NCBI GenBank assembly: GCA_000611775.1
Contig: KK106981.1
Location: 6,098,312-6,162,311 of the forward strand
Length of the DNA: 64,000 nt
Direction of reading: 5' to 3'
Source: Umbilicaria muhlenbergii
Lineage: Eukaryota; Ascomycota; Lecanoromycetes; Umbilicariales; Umbilicariaceae
Shown: positions 20,785 to 33,733 of the stretch, piece by piece
Layout of the letters: each line of letters starts with the position of its first letter
Numbering within the stretch: position 1 is the stretch's first letter
Made by a program: the position numbers and the translations under genes
The notes under the pieces: model-generated
Database searches by the model: none
Seen by the model: only the letters and a program-made list of their open reading frames with translations
Told to the model about the DNA's origin: nothing

Positions 20785-22965
20785 ATGGCTACCCGCACTC
20801 GTTCCTCACAATCATCCCAAATGCCTTCGCGCAGCCGCGCCGCTCGCAGCCGTATATCTTACCGCGAATCGTCCTCAGATGACAGCGCTGGTGACAGTAC
20901 CGATGCGCCTTGTCTCACCACTTCAAGAGCAAGCAGGTCGCAGCAACCTCCGCCACCGCAAAGAATAAATGCGGATGCGGTACCTTCGCACAGAAAACGG
21001 AGAGCTCCTCCTTTGAAAACTTCAAGGCCGCTCAAACAACGCCGCAAGCCAAAACAACCCAAGGCTCGACACCCATCAGGACGACTCAAAGTCAGAGAAT
21101 TTGGGGCTCCTGGGACTCTTCAACTTGGTGGGAGGATACCGCCATGGCAAACGCTTCCATACCACCTACTCCTCCAGATCTTCCAGCACGCCTCGTACCC
21201 TCTAGTCGACGATCGTTTCGAACCGACTGCCTCCGTCAGTTGGCTTCTGAACAGTGCGACGATATGCAAGGCTTTTGCTGAACCAGCTCTATCAGCGCTG
21301 TATTATGCGCCACCCCTCTCTCCGCCTTCGCGGGTCCACGGCCTTATCGCGCATCTCGCCCATCAAGGCCCATCGTCTACCTACAACTACAAAGGCAAGA
21401 TCAGGTATTTGGAAATGGAGGCTACAAGTACTTTGGTGCGAAAGTACGGGGGTCGCGATCCAGTCGACTTGGGTGATTTATTGATACACACTCCGCAACT
21501 CCAGGGTTTGGGTATACATCTTGTGTCGGATCAGCCACGCTACCGCAAAAGGGACAATGCCAGGACTCGAACATTGAAAGCGGTCTATCAGGACTCAATC
21601 TTTTCCGCACTCGATACAAGCAATGTTTCCCTCCGTGCCTGGAAATGGAATTCACGCCTCGCCGGATCTCGGTATTCCTTGTCGGACATAAAGGAGATTC
21701 ACTGCTCTTCACCTTTCCAAACCCTGCATAGTTTGTCTTTGGTCAAATTTCAGACTCTCACGAGTGATCCGGCATCCTCTGAAGATAATGAAGAGAAGCT
21801 TGCAGCCGCAATCAATTCTCTTCCTGGCCTAAAGAGACTTAGTTTCGAGATCTCGTCCGTTGTGAATGAGAAGTTGCTACCCTTACTACCAGAGAACTTG
21901 ATATCATTCCACATCATCGATTGTTCCTCGGTCACATCTGATATCCTAGATGGCTTCCTAGTCACACACGGACGGAATCTCAGGGAGCTAGTGCTAAATC
22001 ACAATAAACTACTGAACCTCTCTTTTCTAGTCGACTTGGCCGCTTCATCCCCCAAGCTCGAAATTCTGAAGATGAATATGACCTATTACAATTCGCACTT
22101 TACCTTCCAAGATTCCGAACCACAATACGACACACTACTTCTTCCCGGTGAGGAGCCTACTTGGCCTGCGAGCCTCCAAGTGCTGGAACTGCTCCAGCTC
22201 CGGAAGCTGCACGCAGACAGCGCGAAGGACTTCTTCGGCTCCCTGATCAACTCCGCCCCGTCTCTGCCGAACCTTCGTAAGCTTGTAATCAAAGCTAGCC
22301 TTGACTCCCTTGAGCTTGGATGGCGAGACAGAGCAAGCTTCCGTGATGAGTGGATCGGCAAATTGCAGCAAGTCTTTCTAAGGCATTCTACTCCACCTGA
22401 CACGCACTTGAGTTCTGTTGAGGCATACAAAGAATATAAACGTCAGCTGGGAGATGGGCAGAGCGCTGGTTGGACGGAGACTGGGAGCGCAGGCAGCGAT
22501 GAGACTCGTCCGGCGCGTCCTGGCCTTCGTCGGTCCGGGAGTAGCAGATTCAGCCATGTGGAAATTCTTAAAAGTGTCATCGACAGCGAGAGCGATAGTG
22601 ACGTCACACACATTCCTAAACGCCGCAGTTCTCGGTTGAAGCAGCAAGATGATGAGGTCTACGATGCCCCGAAGAGCCCAGCATCCAAAGCTAGTTCCCG
22701 TCGCTTGCGACAAAGCCTCATGACCTCGGATGCAAATGGGTCCCCCGAAGAATCCGATACAGGTGCTAGTGGTACCGATGTTGTGCCTGCGGAGGAAGAA
22801 CTCTTTATCCAAGGCTTGTGCAAGGTTGTTGATGTCAGGATTGATAATCAACGACCGACAGAGGAGCAGTTCCATGAGAACGACTTTTTGGATGAGGAAC
22901 CCGTCGGTGACGAGGATTGGAATGGCGATGATGGATTCCCAGGGGACAGAGACCATGCCTGGTAA
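20785..22965 (+). CDS. F-box protein with leucine-rich repeats
   Basis: Single-exon frame of 726 residues. A basic, disordered N-terminus (1-110, rich in Arg/Ser/Pro with KRRAPPLK-like nuclear signals) precedes an F-box at about 117-172 (LPYHLLLQIFQHASYP...). Irregular leucine-rich repeats run from about 200 to 520 (for example LRELVLNHNKLLNLSFLVDL and LEILKMNMTYY). The tail is acidic with Ser/Asp-rich nuclear-type segments. Proteins with this order act as substrate receptors of SCF (Skp1-Cullin-F-box) ubiquitin ligases; the substrate is unknown. The basic N-terminus suggests nuclear action. Confidence 0.82.
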   Translation: MATRTRSSQSSQMPSRSRAARSRISYRESSSDDSAGDSTDAPCLTTSRASRSQQPPPPQRINADAVPSHRKRRAPPLKTSRPLKQRRKPKQPKARHPSGRLKVREFGAPGTLQLGGRIPPWQTLPYHLLLQIFQHASYPLVDDRFEPTASVSWLLNSATICKAFAEPALSALYYAPPLSPPSRVHGLIAHLAHQGPSSTYNYKGKIRYLEMEATSTLVRKYGGRDPVDLGDLLIHTPQLQGLGIHLVSDQPRYRKRDNARTRTLKAVYQDSIFSALDTSNVSLRAWKWNSRLAGSRYSLSDIKEIHCSSPFQTLHSLSLVKFQTLTSDPASSEDNEEKLAAAINSLPGLKRLSFEISSVVNEKLLPLLPENLISFHIIDCSSVTSDILDGFLVTHGRNLRELVLNHNKLLNLSFLVDLAASSPKLEILKMNMTYYNSHFTFQDSEPQYDTLLLPGEEPTWPASLQVLELLQLRKLHADSAKDFFGSLINSAPSLPNLRKLVIKASLDSLELGWRDRASFRDEWIGKLQQVFLRHSTPPDTHLSSVEAYKEYKRQLGDGQSAGWTETGSAGSDETRPARPGLRRSGSSRFSHVEILKSVIDSESDSDVTHIPKRRSSRLKQQDDEVYDAPKSPASKASSRRLRQSLMTSDANGSPEESDTGASGTDVVPAEEELFIQGLCKVVDVRIDNQRPTEEQFHENDFLDEEPVGDEDWNGDDGFPGDRDHAW

Positions 22966-24176
22966 GGTTAGTGGTTTTTGTGTACGATGGCGTATGGTGG
23001 TTGGGTTTGTGAAGCTGAGCGGCGCAATATGCTTTTCTGTCGCGCTCTTGCAAAGGGGCCGAAGACTGGATTAGCGCTGGCATGCTACGTTATGTCGCTT
23101 CGGTGGCGCAAGCTGTGGGATGAGCAATGAGCAAGGTTGGAAGGCGCTGACGGCGGCATTGGGTTGTAAAGGACAATCAATGGTTGTAGCATCCGTGTGT
23201 CCGTACCAACAGGGGCAAAAGCTTCCCGGAATCTATAGACATGTTGCCATTACCAGAGATTACTGCAGTTGCTGTACGCTTTATCACATGATGTTATGAA
23301 TCGTACTCTTGACACGCGGTGTTTCCATTGGCTTCGTGTGGAGACTAGTGTCTCCAGCTGCGGAAACTGAAGCTGTAGGGCTCGTGATCGTCAAGGGATA
23401 TTGCTAGAAGGCGGTGAAGCCACTTCAGGGAGTACCATAGAAGTTGGAGTAAGCCGGATCCGATAGAGGCAAGGTAGAGAAGCTGTGCCTGTATTCTGGG
23501 CCTGTAGTCATAGGCCGCCGGCGTTTTCAGGCACGTCGGAGGTTATTGGAACATCGGAGACGTCATGGGCAGAGGCTGAATGCAACGCAATGAAAGGATT
23601 GCAGCACTCAGGTAAGCTCAGATTCAGACGAAGTGTATTTGTAATACCAACCCCATCTCTCTGTTTGGCGTAGGGAGGGCTGTCGTACTGTAAGCAGCAG
23701 GACGTATGACTCGAAAAGCTGGACACTGCACTCGAAGAGCCCATAGCCAAAATGGCGCATACGGAATCATATCCGCGCAGGGTTGGATGCCGAGAGCCAC
23801 AAGTCTTTGGTCTTTCGGTACATGCTCAGGGCACAGGTCCCAAGGAGCTGCATTGGCCCTGGAAACGAAGTCAGGTGTATGTCAAGGTAGATGTAACATC
23901 TCTTGCGCCTCGTGGTGCAGGCCTTACCAACGTATAAGGCTAGCTTGCTGGGTGGCGAGTCTGATCGTTGGGATTGGACCGGGCTGTTACTCGGGCGTGT
24001 CGGGGTACGGAGTACGCTAACGACTAACGATTGCGCCTGGGACTTTATGTCATAAAAGCAGAATTTCCCTTCATCCTTTCTTCAACCACATCTACTCCAC
24101 TACAACAATCCTCAGAGTTGCTTCTACAACTCTATACTCGCTTTATAACCCCTTAAAGAACCCATTGCAAAACCAG
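22966..24176. promoter_or_regulatory. GAPDH promoter region and intergenic spacer
   Basis: No gene was found in 22966-24000. A TATA-like CATAAAAG lies at 24051-24058. A pyrimidine-rich stretch (24065-24120), typical of strong fungal promoters near the transcription start, follows it. The transcript likely begins within this CT-rich tract. Confidence 0.5.
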
Positions 24177-24242
24177 GTAAGCACTCGGTCCACGTTGTCG
24201 TGCTGTGGCAAGAATTCCGTCCCAAGGCTAATGCCCCACCAG
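24177..24242 (+). other. Probable 5'UTR intron of the GAPDH gene
   Basis: The donor GTAAGC at 24177, branch-like GGCTAATGC near 24226 and acceptor CCACCAG ending at 24242 give a 66-bp intron. It ends 9 bp before the ATG. Leader introns are known in highly expressed fungal GAPDH genes. Confidence 0.5.
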
Positions 24243-24251
24243 ACCTTGAAC

Positions 24252-25673
<1,422 letters not shown>

Positions 25674-26668
25674 GAATCAGGACGGAATTCAGGGATCCGT
25701 AGCCATCTGTAGTGATGCGGATGGTTATTTGGTATCGAAAAGTCGACGCCAGACTGTCTGTTCGGCGAGTGGACCAGCGAATGTATGGTTGGGGAGCACG
25801 TAGAAGCGGATAGCTTAATAGCAATCAATTTGATTCGATACCGCATCGTTTGAATTTCATATCATTCAACAGTGAAGCTCATCCTTGACATGTTGAACGT
25901 TACAAAAACAGCAGCCTGCGTGCCGGACATGTAAGGTAAGCTGTCATAGTAAAGTAGTGTGAGGGCATTGATATTCACCTTTGTGCCTCCAACATGCCTC
26001 GGCTAAGCTGCCGAATTGGAGTGCACCTTTGATGCGCTCTAAGCTGTTTTGCCCTACAACTCTCAGGTCTACCTTACTACCCAGACCGCAGCTTATTAAG
26101 CCTACGTTTTCACCGAAAGCATTACCGTACCACAGCCCGTTTTGCCGCAAGCGTTACTCCTGCAGTCACTCATTCAATCGCTTTGTGTGGATCCAGGCAA
26201 ATCTATCACCACGTCACCAGTCTCTCGGTTCCCTCTGTCTTACCCAGCATTTGAGACCCTTGGTTACAAAGTCGGCCACCGTCTAGTTCCATGTAACAAA
26301 CCCAACAATTACGGCGTGGGTGACTGCTGATGATATCAATTGGCAGCCATAGGAATTCTCATCGCGGGTCGGACAAGAAAGATAAACGAGGAGCAGTCCA
26401 TATGTCGTTTTGAATAGTCTTGAGGACTTCCGTGTTCACTAATGTGAAAGAAGAGTGTGGTATCTCCAGCTGTTTCATATTCGCATACAGCTGTTGTTTT
26501 CTTGGCTTTCTACAAGCTACTGGTTATTTATGATGCGTTTGTCCATCCCGGTCATTTCAGTTTGTGCATTTGCAAGCATTACGGCTTAGAGCGGCCCAAA
26601 GCTCGGTTTCATAGGGGTTCTTGTTCTGTATTGTTCTCTCTTCCAAGGGTTTCGGTACTGCTATAAAG
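25674..26668. other. Intergenic: GAPDH 3' flank and HDA1 promoter
   Basis: No coding signal was seen. Frames of about 60-100 codons (25981-26286) have no recognisable features. Confidence 0.4.
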
Positions 26669-29600
26669 ATGGACCATAGTGTCCGTGATGTGGTCATGCC
26701 GGAGGCAACAAGGTCCTCGTTAGAATTTCCCGGCCAAAGTACGTTGCCAACCAGAGACACATCTTCTTACGACATTGCTATGGTCAACGGACACGCTAAA
26801 CCACCATCCGCATCGGCACAGGACTGGGTAGGCCAAGCGCCAGTATCGAGTTTTGCTCACTTCCACCAGAACCCGCGAGACACCTCCGTGCTCGCGAACG
26901 ACGTCGCCAGCCAGCTAAGCCTAATGTCGGCTACAGAGAGTACGGACACGCCAAGCGAGAGCTCTGGCGATGAACTAGCAACACAGCCAAGGCCACATCC
27001 ACTGCCGTTCTCTACGCTTTATACCGGGCTCTGCTACGATGTTCGGATGCGGTATCACTGCGAACTGGATCCGCCGAAGGAAAGAATCGATTACCATCCC
27101 GAGGACCCTCGTCGTATTTTCCATATCTTCAAAGAGCTTTGCGAGGCTGGATTGGTCGATGATCCCATCTCTACTAGACCCCTGGTCGACAAGCCTTTAA
27201 TGCGTATACCAGCTCGGCATGCGACTGTAGAGGAAATCTGTTTGGTACATACGAGGGGGCATTACAACTTCATCGAACAGACAAAACGTATGTGTTCCAT
27301 GCATTTTTCAATAGTGATCAGCACATTCTCCAACTCCATCATCAATGGTTTGCTGACAAAAATAACAGACCAGGAAGATGACGAATTACTTACCATCGAG
27401 AAGCACTTCGATTCGGTTTATTTCAATCAATTGACTTGGCAGTCTGCAATGCTGTCCGCTGGTGGTGCGATTGAGACTTGCCGGGCTGTAGCAAGTCGGC
27501 AGCTCAAAAATGCTATCGCCGTCATCAGGCCACCAGGGCACCACGCCGAGGAAAACCGCCCGATGGGCTTTTGCATGTTTGACAACGTGGCTATTGCAGC
27601 CAAGGTTTGTCAGATCGATTACAAACAAACATGCAGGAAAATCCTTATTTTGGATTGGGATGTTCACCATGGCAATGGCATTCAGCAGGCCTTCTATTCT
27701 GACCCGAACGTACTGTATATTTCGTTGCACGTCCACGAAGATGGCAGATTCTATCCAGCCGGACCATATGGCGACCACCTCCACTGCGGTACAGGGCCCG
27801 GCGAGGGAAAGAATATCAATGTCCCTTGGCCCACAAAAGGCATGGGAGATGCGGATTATATGTTTGCCTTTCAGCATGTCGTCATGCCTGTGGCCTACGA
27901 CTTTGACCCAGACTTGGTTATCATCGCTGCCGGCTTTGATGCAGCTGCTGGAGACCAGCTGGGTGGTTGCTTCGTTACGCCTACATGTTACGCGCATATG
28001 ACCCATATGCTCATGTCTTTGGCTGAAGGCAAGCTTGTTGTCTGTCTTGAGGTCTGTCTATCTTGTCCCTGTCATTTGCAGTTCCAAGAAGCTGAGGCTG
28101 TACTAGGGCGGCTACAACCTCAAATCGATTTCGAAGTCGGCACTCGCTGTCACTCGTACTCTGATGGGAGAACCACCAGATCGAATGGAGGAGACAGCGG
28201 CCACTCCGTCTGGTGTCGCGACGGTCCAGAAAGTCGTCATGTATCAGTCAAGATATTGGCGTTGTCTCTATCCAAAGGATAATGAAAGAGGTTTGTCTCC
28301 ATCATTTATTTTAGACCTATCGCTAATCGGCCATAAGGAATAAGCCATGAACTTGGTGCGGAAAGAATGCATGGTAAGCATCTACTGCCAAGGAGATTTG
28401 GCAAATTATTGAGCATTTCGCAGATGTTATCAGGGCTTATCAGAGCAAGCATCTATACGATACGCACAAGATGATAAGTCTCTTCATCTTTCGGGAGAGG
28501 ATATCCAAATCTTTCGAAAACCAGGTACTCGCCACGTACGTGACTCGCTTCGGTACTTAGGATGTTCTGGAACGCTAACAACGTTTGAAGGACCAATTAT
28601 CATGCTGCAGTCCCTCTTATCGTTATATTCCACGATCCGTGAGTGACTGCCCTGACTTTTGGATCTACAACTGAAGACTGATCAATTCAAAGACCAGAAG
28701 TCATGGGCGTGCCTAATCCGGTCACGAATAAACTAGAACTGCACAACACGTGGCTGGTATGTATCTTTAGCTACAAAATTTCAATCAAGGCTCCTGCTGA
28801 CTCTCCGAAGGCTGACGTGCTCAAGAATTATATCGGATGGGCTGTAAGACAAGGCTTCGGGGTTATTGACGTCAATATCCCAAAATATCTGACTGGAATT
28901 GATGTAAGTGTCAAGCCTTTTATCGTCGATATCGAAGGATCAAAAAGCAACGCCGCTAGGAAATTAGTAAAATATTTGCTTATACAATGACTAGGAAGGG
29001 ACCGAGTACTTTGAAGAAAACAAGCTGGCAAGAACAGCAGCTACCGAAGAGCTTGCTGTCTACCTCTGGGAGAACTACATAGAGTGAGCCCCGCCTCTTC
29101 GAAATCGTCTCCATCAAATCTAAAAAGTCTATCTAGATGTAACGACAGTACGGAGATCTTCCTCGTCGGAGTCGGTGATGCATACCATGGCATCATCCAT
29201 CTTCTCAACAATCACGGTAAATCATCTCTTCGAGAAAATTGCGTGTCGCTTTGAGTCTTCACTAACAAATACCTCCGCACAACAGAAGGCCTCATCGACC
29301 GCATCACCGGCGTCGTCAACTTCGTCGCTGAAAACCCTCTCCGTCCTGTGCATGATCAGAATGTCTACTACCTGTCTAAATGGTACTACAAAGTACGCTT
29401 CCCCCGGCTCCCATCCCTTTACCTCTCCTCCCTCTTCTCCCCTCCTCTTTCCCTCCTCCAATCTCCATTGCTCGTACATACTAACCCCCGTTCCATCAAC
29501 AGCGCTCCCTCGTCTTCGTCGCCGACAACCACCTCGTGTGGTCGCCGGACAAGAAAAAGTCCAAACGCTTCGGTGCGCTCGTCCGATCGCCCAAGGTGGG

Positions 29601-29766
29601 GCTGAACGAGATGCTAGTGGTGCATCAGGCGCAGGTGAGAGAATTTATTATCGACAGGGTTAGGAGGAGGAGGAGGATGGTGGAGAACGAGGATGAGAGG
29701 ATGGGGATGGAGGTGGAGATGGGGGCGGGTGTGAGTGCGATGGGGGCGGGGGAGGGGGGCGTGTGA
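26669..29766 (+). CDS. HDA1: Class II histone deacetylase HDA1 (Clr3-like) with Arb2 domain
   Basis: Twelve exons: 26669-27287, 27369-28051, 28107-28290, 28338-28373, 28424-28535, 28591-28638, 28693-28756, 28811-28903, 28995-29083, 29137-29216, 29286-29392 and 29503-29766; 792 residues, phase closed. The HDAC domain (about 115-475) has IRPPGHHAEENRPMGFC, WDVHHGNGIQQAFY, HVHEDGRFYP, AAGFDAAAGD and GGYNL, with the zinc and charge-relay residues present. The C-terminal part (HNTWLADVLKNYIGWAV... and ATEELAVYLWENYIE...) matches the Arb2-type domain of HDA1 proteins. The enzyme removes acetyl groups from histones and supports gene silencing in the nucleus. Nine of the introns fall in the last third, with exons down to 36 nt. 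Start chosen: first ATG, context aaagATGG. Confidence 0.94.
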
Positions 29767-31445
29767 GGGATGAGAGTGGAAAAGGAGAAAAGGGGAGACG
29801 AAGGGATGGGAAAGTGGATGTGGATGTGGTTGCGAGTGGAGGGTGGGCTATTGTAGCTATTTTTTGGGTGGGCTGGGGAAGGAGGCGGTATTTTCTAATG
29901 CCCTCTGCGGGCCAAGCGGTGGTCTGGTGCGTGTATTGATGGACATGACAAACGCTTCATGGATTGCTCCTCCTGCACTTAAAGCCTCCTCCTCCTAAGG
30001 TCTCCTCTACCTAAAGCCGCCTCCATCTAAAGCCTCCTCCACCTAAACCCCAAAGAACCCACAACCACAACCACAAACACAAACAACCCCAGCGATCTCT
30101 CCCACCACGACTCTTTCCCCCCTCCCCATCCCTGCCTCCCCATCTCAACCCAACTCCACTCCCTCCCCCAATACAAACCCGGGGCTCGTCTTAGCTTCAC
30201 CCCCCCTCTTTGCAGAGACAGAAGGCTACTAGTCACCAGCACTACGCAGAAGTGCAAGCCCCACCGCTGGTGCCCCTCCCACTGCATTCCCCCACGGGGC
30301 TACAAGTAGTCAGGGGTCCCTCTGGCCTCGGGACTTGGCATGAATTCTGAGGGGCAATGACAAAAAATCAAAAAACAGTGGGTAGGATGAATAGGGAAGA
30401 AGGGGTGTTGTGGACTTATCTCCCCGCGCTCGGCTCGGTACCCGCGTTTGGAGGGGGGCGAGGGGAGGGGCGGGGAGGGCCTTGTGTTGTTTTTCGAAAA
30501 ATGTTTGTTGTTGAGGTGTGAGGTGGATCTGTGTGGTAAGGTCAGCGATCTGAAGGCGGGAGGTGGGATGATAACTTGGGCTTGGCTGGGATAGCGAGCT
30601 GAGCTGGGTGCTGTAGTTGTCCGCCCGCCCGCCCGCTCGCTGTGTATGTCCTCCCCTTGTCTCCATGTAGCAGTTGAAATAGACGTAGAAGGAAGTAGAA
30701 GATGTAGCAATGCAAAGATGTCGTCGACGGAGCAATTAGGTATCCAACGCACCAAGCCCGCTCCGCCCGTCCCTCAAGCCTCGCACCTCCGCTCCAGGCT
30801 GCGTCGTGAGGCTCCAATAGCGATATCGTGACGGCTGGAGGCGGGCGGTGGAGAACCAGGAGATGGCTTGAGGGGCTTGGGGTGGATGGTGTTGTGGGGA
30901 AGAAAGAAAGGAAGGAAGAGAGGAAGGGAGGGAAGGGAAGTGAGGTGAGGTGATATGAGGTGTTGAAAGCTGGAGTGGCCAATCTCGCTTAAGAGGAAAG
31001 AAGAGGCTGGGAGGAGTCGCGACATTGGGGGGCTCGTGGAGATTTGAGGCAACGAGACGCGTCGAGGGAGAATCATTCACTGCTGGCACGGGACGGTGGA
31101 GAAGAAGACGCGATAGCAGGACATCAAGATCATTGCGTGGATAGGGGTGGTATTATTCTTTCTGCAGCATTCGTGTAGTGTTTCAAGCATTACTTAAGCC
31201 TCAAGATCATCACCACTGCTTCTACCATGAATCTCACGATGCTCGGTTGATGGAGGTTGATACTCTCAGCCTTATCGCCAAGACCACCAATCAGCGCGGC
31301 CATGTGCAGAATATGCAGCCAACAATAGTATCGACGAATATAGCACACCAAGGATCAACAGCACGACAGGCAGCGTAGATGGACATAGGTACATAATACG
31401 CTTATACTAAACAGCCCCTAGTGCCACAAAGCCCCCATCCCACAC
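29767..31445. other. 1.7-kb low-complexity intergenic region
   Basis: Consists of pyrimidine- and purine-rich tracts, such as polypurine GAAAGGAAGG-type runs at 30900-30945. It is open in several frames because of composition, and no gene was recognised. Confidence 0.45.
29968..30048. repeat. 16-bp minisatellite, about five copies
   Basis: Four adjacent 16-bp units of the pattern CCTCCTCCACCTAAAG lie at 29985-30000, 30001-30016, 30017-30032 and 30033-30048, preceded by one diverged 17-bp unit (29968-29984). Copies differ by one to four bases. The array lies 200 bp after the HDA1 stop. Confidence 0.7.
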
Positions 31446-32507
31446 CTACACCTCCCCCCTCACACCCCCCCTAACCACCCCATCCACCCCCTCCACAATC
31501 TCCTCCCTCAACTCCTCCACATCCCCCCCCCTTTCCCCCACCACCCACTCAACAGTCTGCGCAAAAGTCTCCCCGTTATTCTCAAACCACTCGCCCAACC
31601 CCCTGACAAACCCCTCCACCATCCCCTTCCACGGCGCATTCTCCCTCAACCAAACAATCTGCCCGGGATCTAGCTTCAGCATATCCTCCACGACATAATA
31701 ATGCGGGATCTCATCGCCCCAGCCCTCGGCCCCCGGTTCGTGCAGCGCCGTCGAGTGGTACTTGGCCGCGGGCGCGGGCGCGAATTTGGCCGACGCGCTG
31801 ATTTGGTGCGTGCTGTGGAAGTGGGCTTGGAAGGCGGAGGGCGGAGGCGGGTAGTTGAGGTGGATGTTGAAGAGGAGTTGGTGGTCGGAGTCCGGGAAGC
31901 GTTTGCGGAATTTCCGCTGGATGGTGCCGTTGCTGGGGCAGATGTGATGCTGCAACACATCGCGGATGACGAGGCGCACGTCTTCCATCTCGGCCAGCTC
32001 GGGCGTGCTCCAGTTGTGCAGGAGCTCGGCGCGGTCGAGCATGTTGTGGCGGTGCATGCGGGTCGTGCGGGTGTAGCGGGCGTTGTGGAAGGCGCGCGAG
32101 TACAGCCAGAGACGGTAGACGGCGCGGCGGAGGATGTGGCGTTCGGAGGAGGTGAGCAGGCGGCGGTCGCAGAAGTTGTGTTTCCATTTCTTGAGCGGGT
32201 AGATCTCTTCCCATTTCTTGGCCACGCGGCCCACTTCGAGGAGTTGTTGGAGCAGCGCGAGGGAGAAGGGGACGGAGCGGATGAGATGCGCGGGTTGGCT
32301 GGCGTTGTGGGTCACGAGTTGGATGGCGTCTTCGAGGGGGCCGAATTGGGCTTCAGCGGCGCTGTAGAGGATTGGAAGACGCTGAGAGGCGGCGAAGACT
32401 TTTCGGAAGTGGTGGCATGTTGAGGCGAGGTTGAGGACGTCGGAGATGGAGGTGCAGGATTGGAAGATGTGCAGCACCAGCTCGGTTGCTAGGTCTTCGA
32501 AGAGCAT
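31446..32507 (-). CDS. F-box protein
   Basis: Intronless, 353 residues. The F-box lies at the extreme N-terminus (LATELVLHIFQSCTSISDVLNLASTCHHFRKVF, residues 6-38). It is followed by a helical region rich in Trp/Arg/His without LRR or WD40 repeats, and an acidic Gly/Glu/Val tail. Third codon positions are strongly G/C-biased, which opens long antisense frames (for example 31701-32423). F-box proteins link Skp1 to ubiquitin-ligase targets; this one has no known partner domain. Confidence 0.78.
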   Translation of the reverse strand: MLFEDLATELVLHIFQSCTSISDVLNLASTCHHFRKVFAASQRLPILYSAAEAQFGPLEDAIQLVTHNASQPAHLIRSVPFSLALLQQLLEVGRVAKKWEEIYPLKKWKHNFCDRRLLTSSERHILRRAVYRLWLYSRAFHNARYTRTTRMHRHNMLDRAELLHNWSTPELAEMEDVRLVIRDVLQHHICPSNGTIQRKFRKRFPDSDHQLLFNIHLNYPPPPSAFQAHFHSTHQISASAKFAPAPAAKYHSTALHEPGAEGWGDEIPHYYVVEDMLKLDPGQIVWLRENAPWKGMVEGFVRGLGEWFENNGETFAQTVEWVVGERGGDVEELREEIVEGVDGVVRGGVRGEV

Positions 32508-33733
32508 TGTTGACGTTCGACACGGGGCTTCTAGGGATAACAGTATTATGTTGTCTTTTTTTTCTTTTTGACGTTTCTTGTTACGGACACTCCTTCTCCT
32601 CTTTATACACCGCTACGTCTTTCGTTCTTGAATGACAGGATGCTCGACGCGATACTGCACACTTGTGCACTGCTTGTAACGACGCCGAAACAGACCAAAA
32701 GAAACTCAACTCGTGGTGACCCCTCCGTTGGGGCTATCAAAAAGGTGTGATGCATCCTGAGATGATACACAGTCAGTTGACATGGGCTTTACCAGCCGGT
32801 AAAGGCTGGAGATGTTTCGCCTCTTCATGTTTGCGGTCAAGGAAGGAAAAGGAGAGAAGGGACGACCGAGGGTCAAGAAAGTTGTTTCCTCACCGCCAAG
32901 AGCAAGTGGCGGGTGCAGCCGGCGCTAAATTAGACTTCCATATTTGAACATCTCCCGATATTTGCGTACAAGCAGCGACGAACGGGTATACGGGGGCGTC
33001 TATGTTCGAGGGTGACAAACTATGGGATTTGATGCACACATTTACGCTTACTTTGCAGAGCCATGTCTGAGTATGAAAATGCGATATTAGTCGGTTAAAG
33101 ATAGAACAAGGGAATTAGAATTAGGATATTATAGATGTTCCTTACACTCTGGAGACGGCAAAACTAGAAAGTCATGTTTGTGGTTAAGATCATAGAACAC
33201 TTATAGAAGGGGTAAGATGTCGATACCTGGACAACATTCAAAGGTCTATTGGTGGAGCGGGGGGTTATCTAATATGGTGTTTAATTGATGTATGAATAAA
33301 GAGTATCTTAAGTTATGCTCTGACCCAAAGGTCTCCGAAAAGGTAACTGCTACGAAGCTATTATAAGCCTCTAATAGCATCGTGACATATGCTGCTCGTG
33401 CCTCCTTGAATACCCTCAAGCCGCGGAGCAGCTACTGCCGGGATTGACCATCAGCTCGTGAAGCCAGTCATCATACACCGAAGCCAAGGTCGAGATGCCT
33501 CCGCCTGCTCTTGTGGGTTTCAAGGCGATCTCGACGCAAGTCATAGCAACATGCTACTAGTATGCGAGCTCCCAGGCCATTTCCAGGATAAGTATGTTTC
33601 GTTGAGCAGCCAATCAATTGCTTCAGACAAGCCGGCTCCACCCATAGCCAGCCAAGGATGTGCGAGGTCCACGCCGAGAAGTCTCGCACACCAGAAGCAA
33701 TACGTATGTGCTAGAAGAAGCCTGTAGTCCAGC
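32508..33733. other. Intergenic, AT-rich in the middle
   Basis: A stretch around 32990-33330 is clearly more AT-rich than its surroundings. No repeat, RNA gene or protein similarity was recognised. It may be a relic or a regulatory region. Confidence 0.4.

Noticed and set aside
30300-31089. Several overlapping Pro/Ser-rich minus-strand frames
   Set aside because: Low-complexity polypurine DNA read backwards; no domain, no conserved start.
31701-32423. 240-codon frame antisense to the F-box gene
   Set aside because: Opened by the strong G/C third-position bias of the gene on the other strand; the F-box frame has the recognisable domain.
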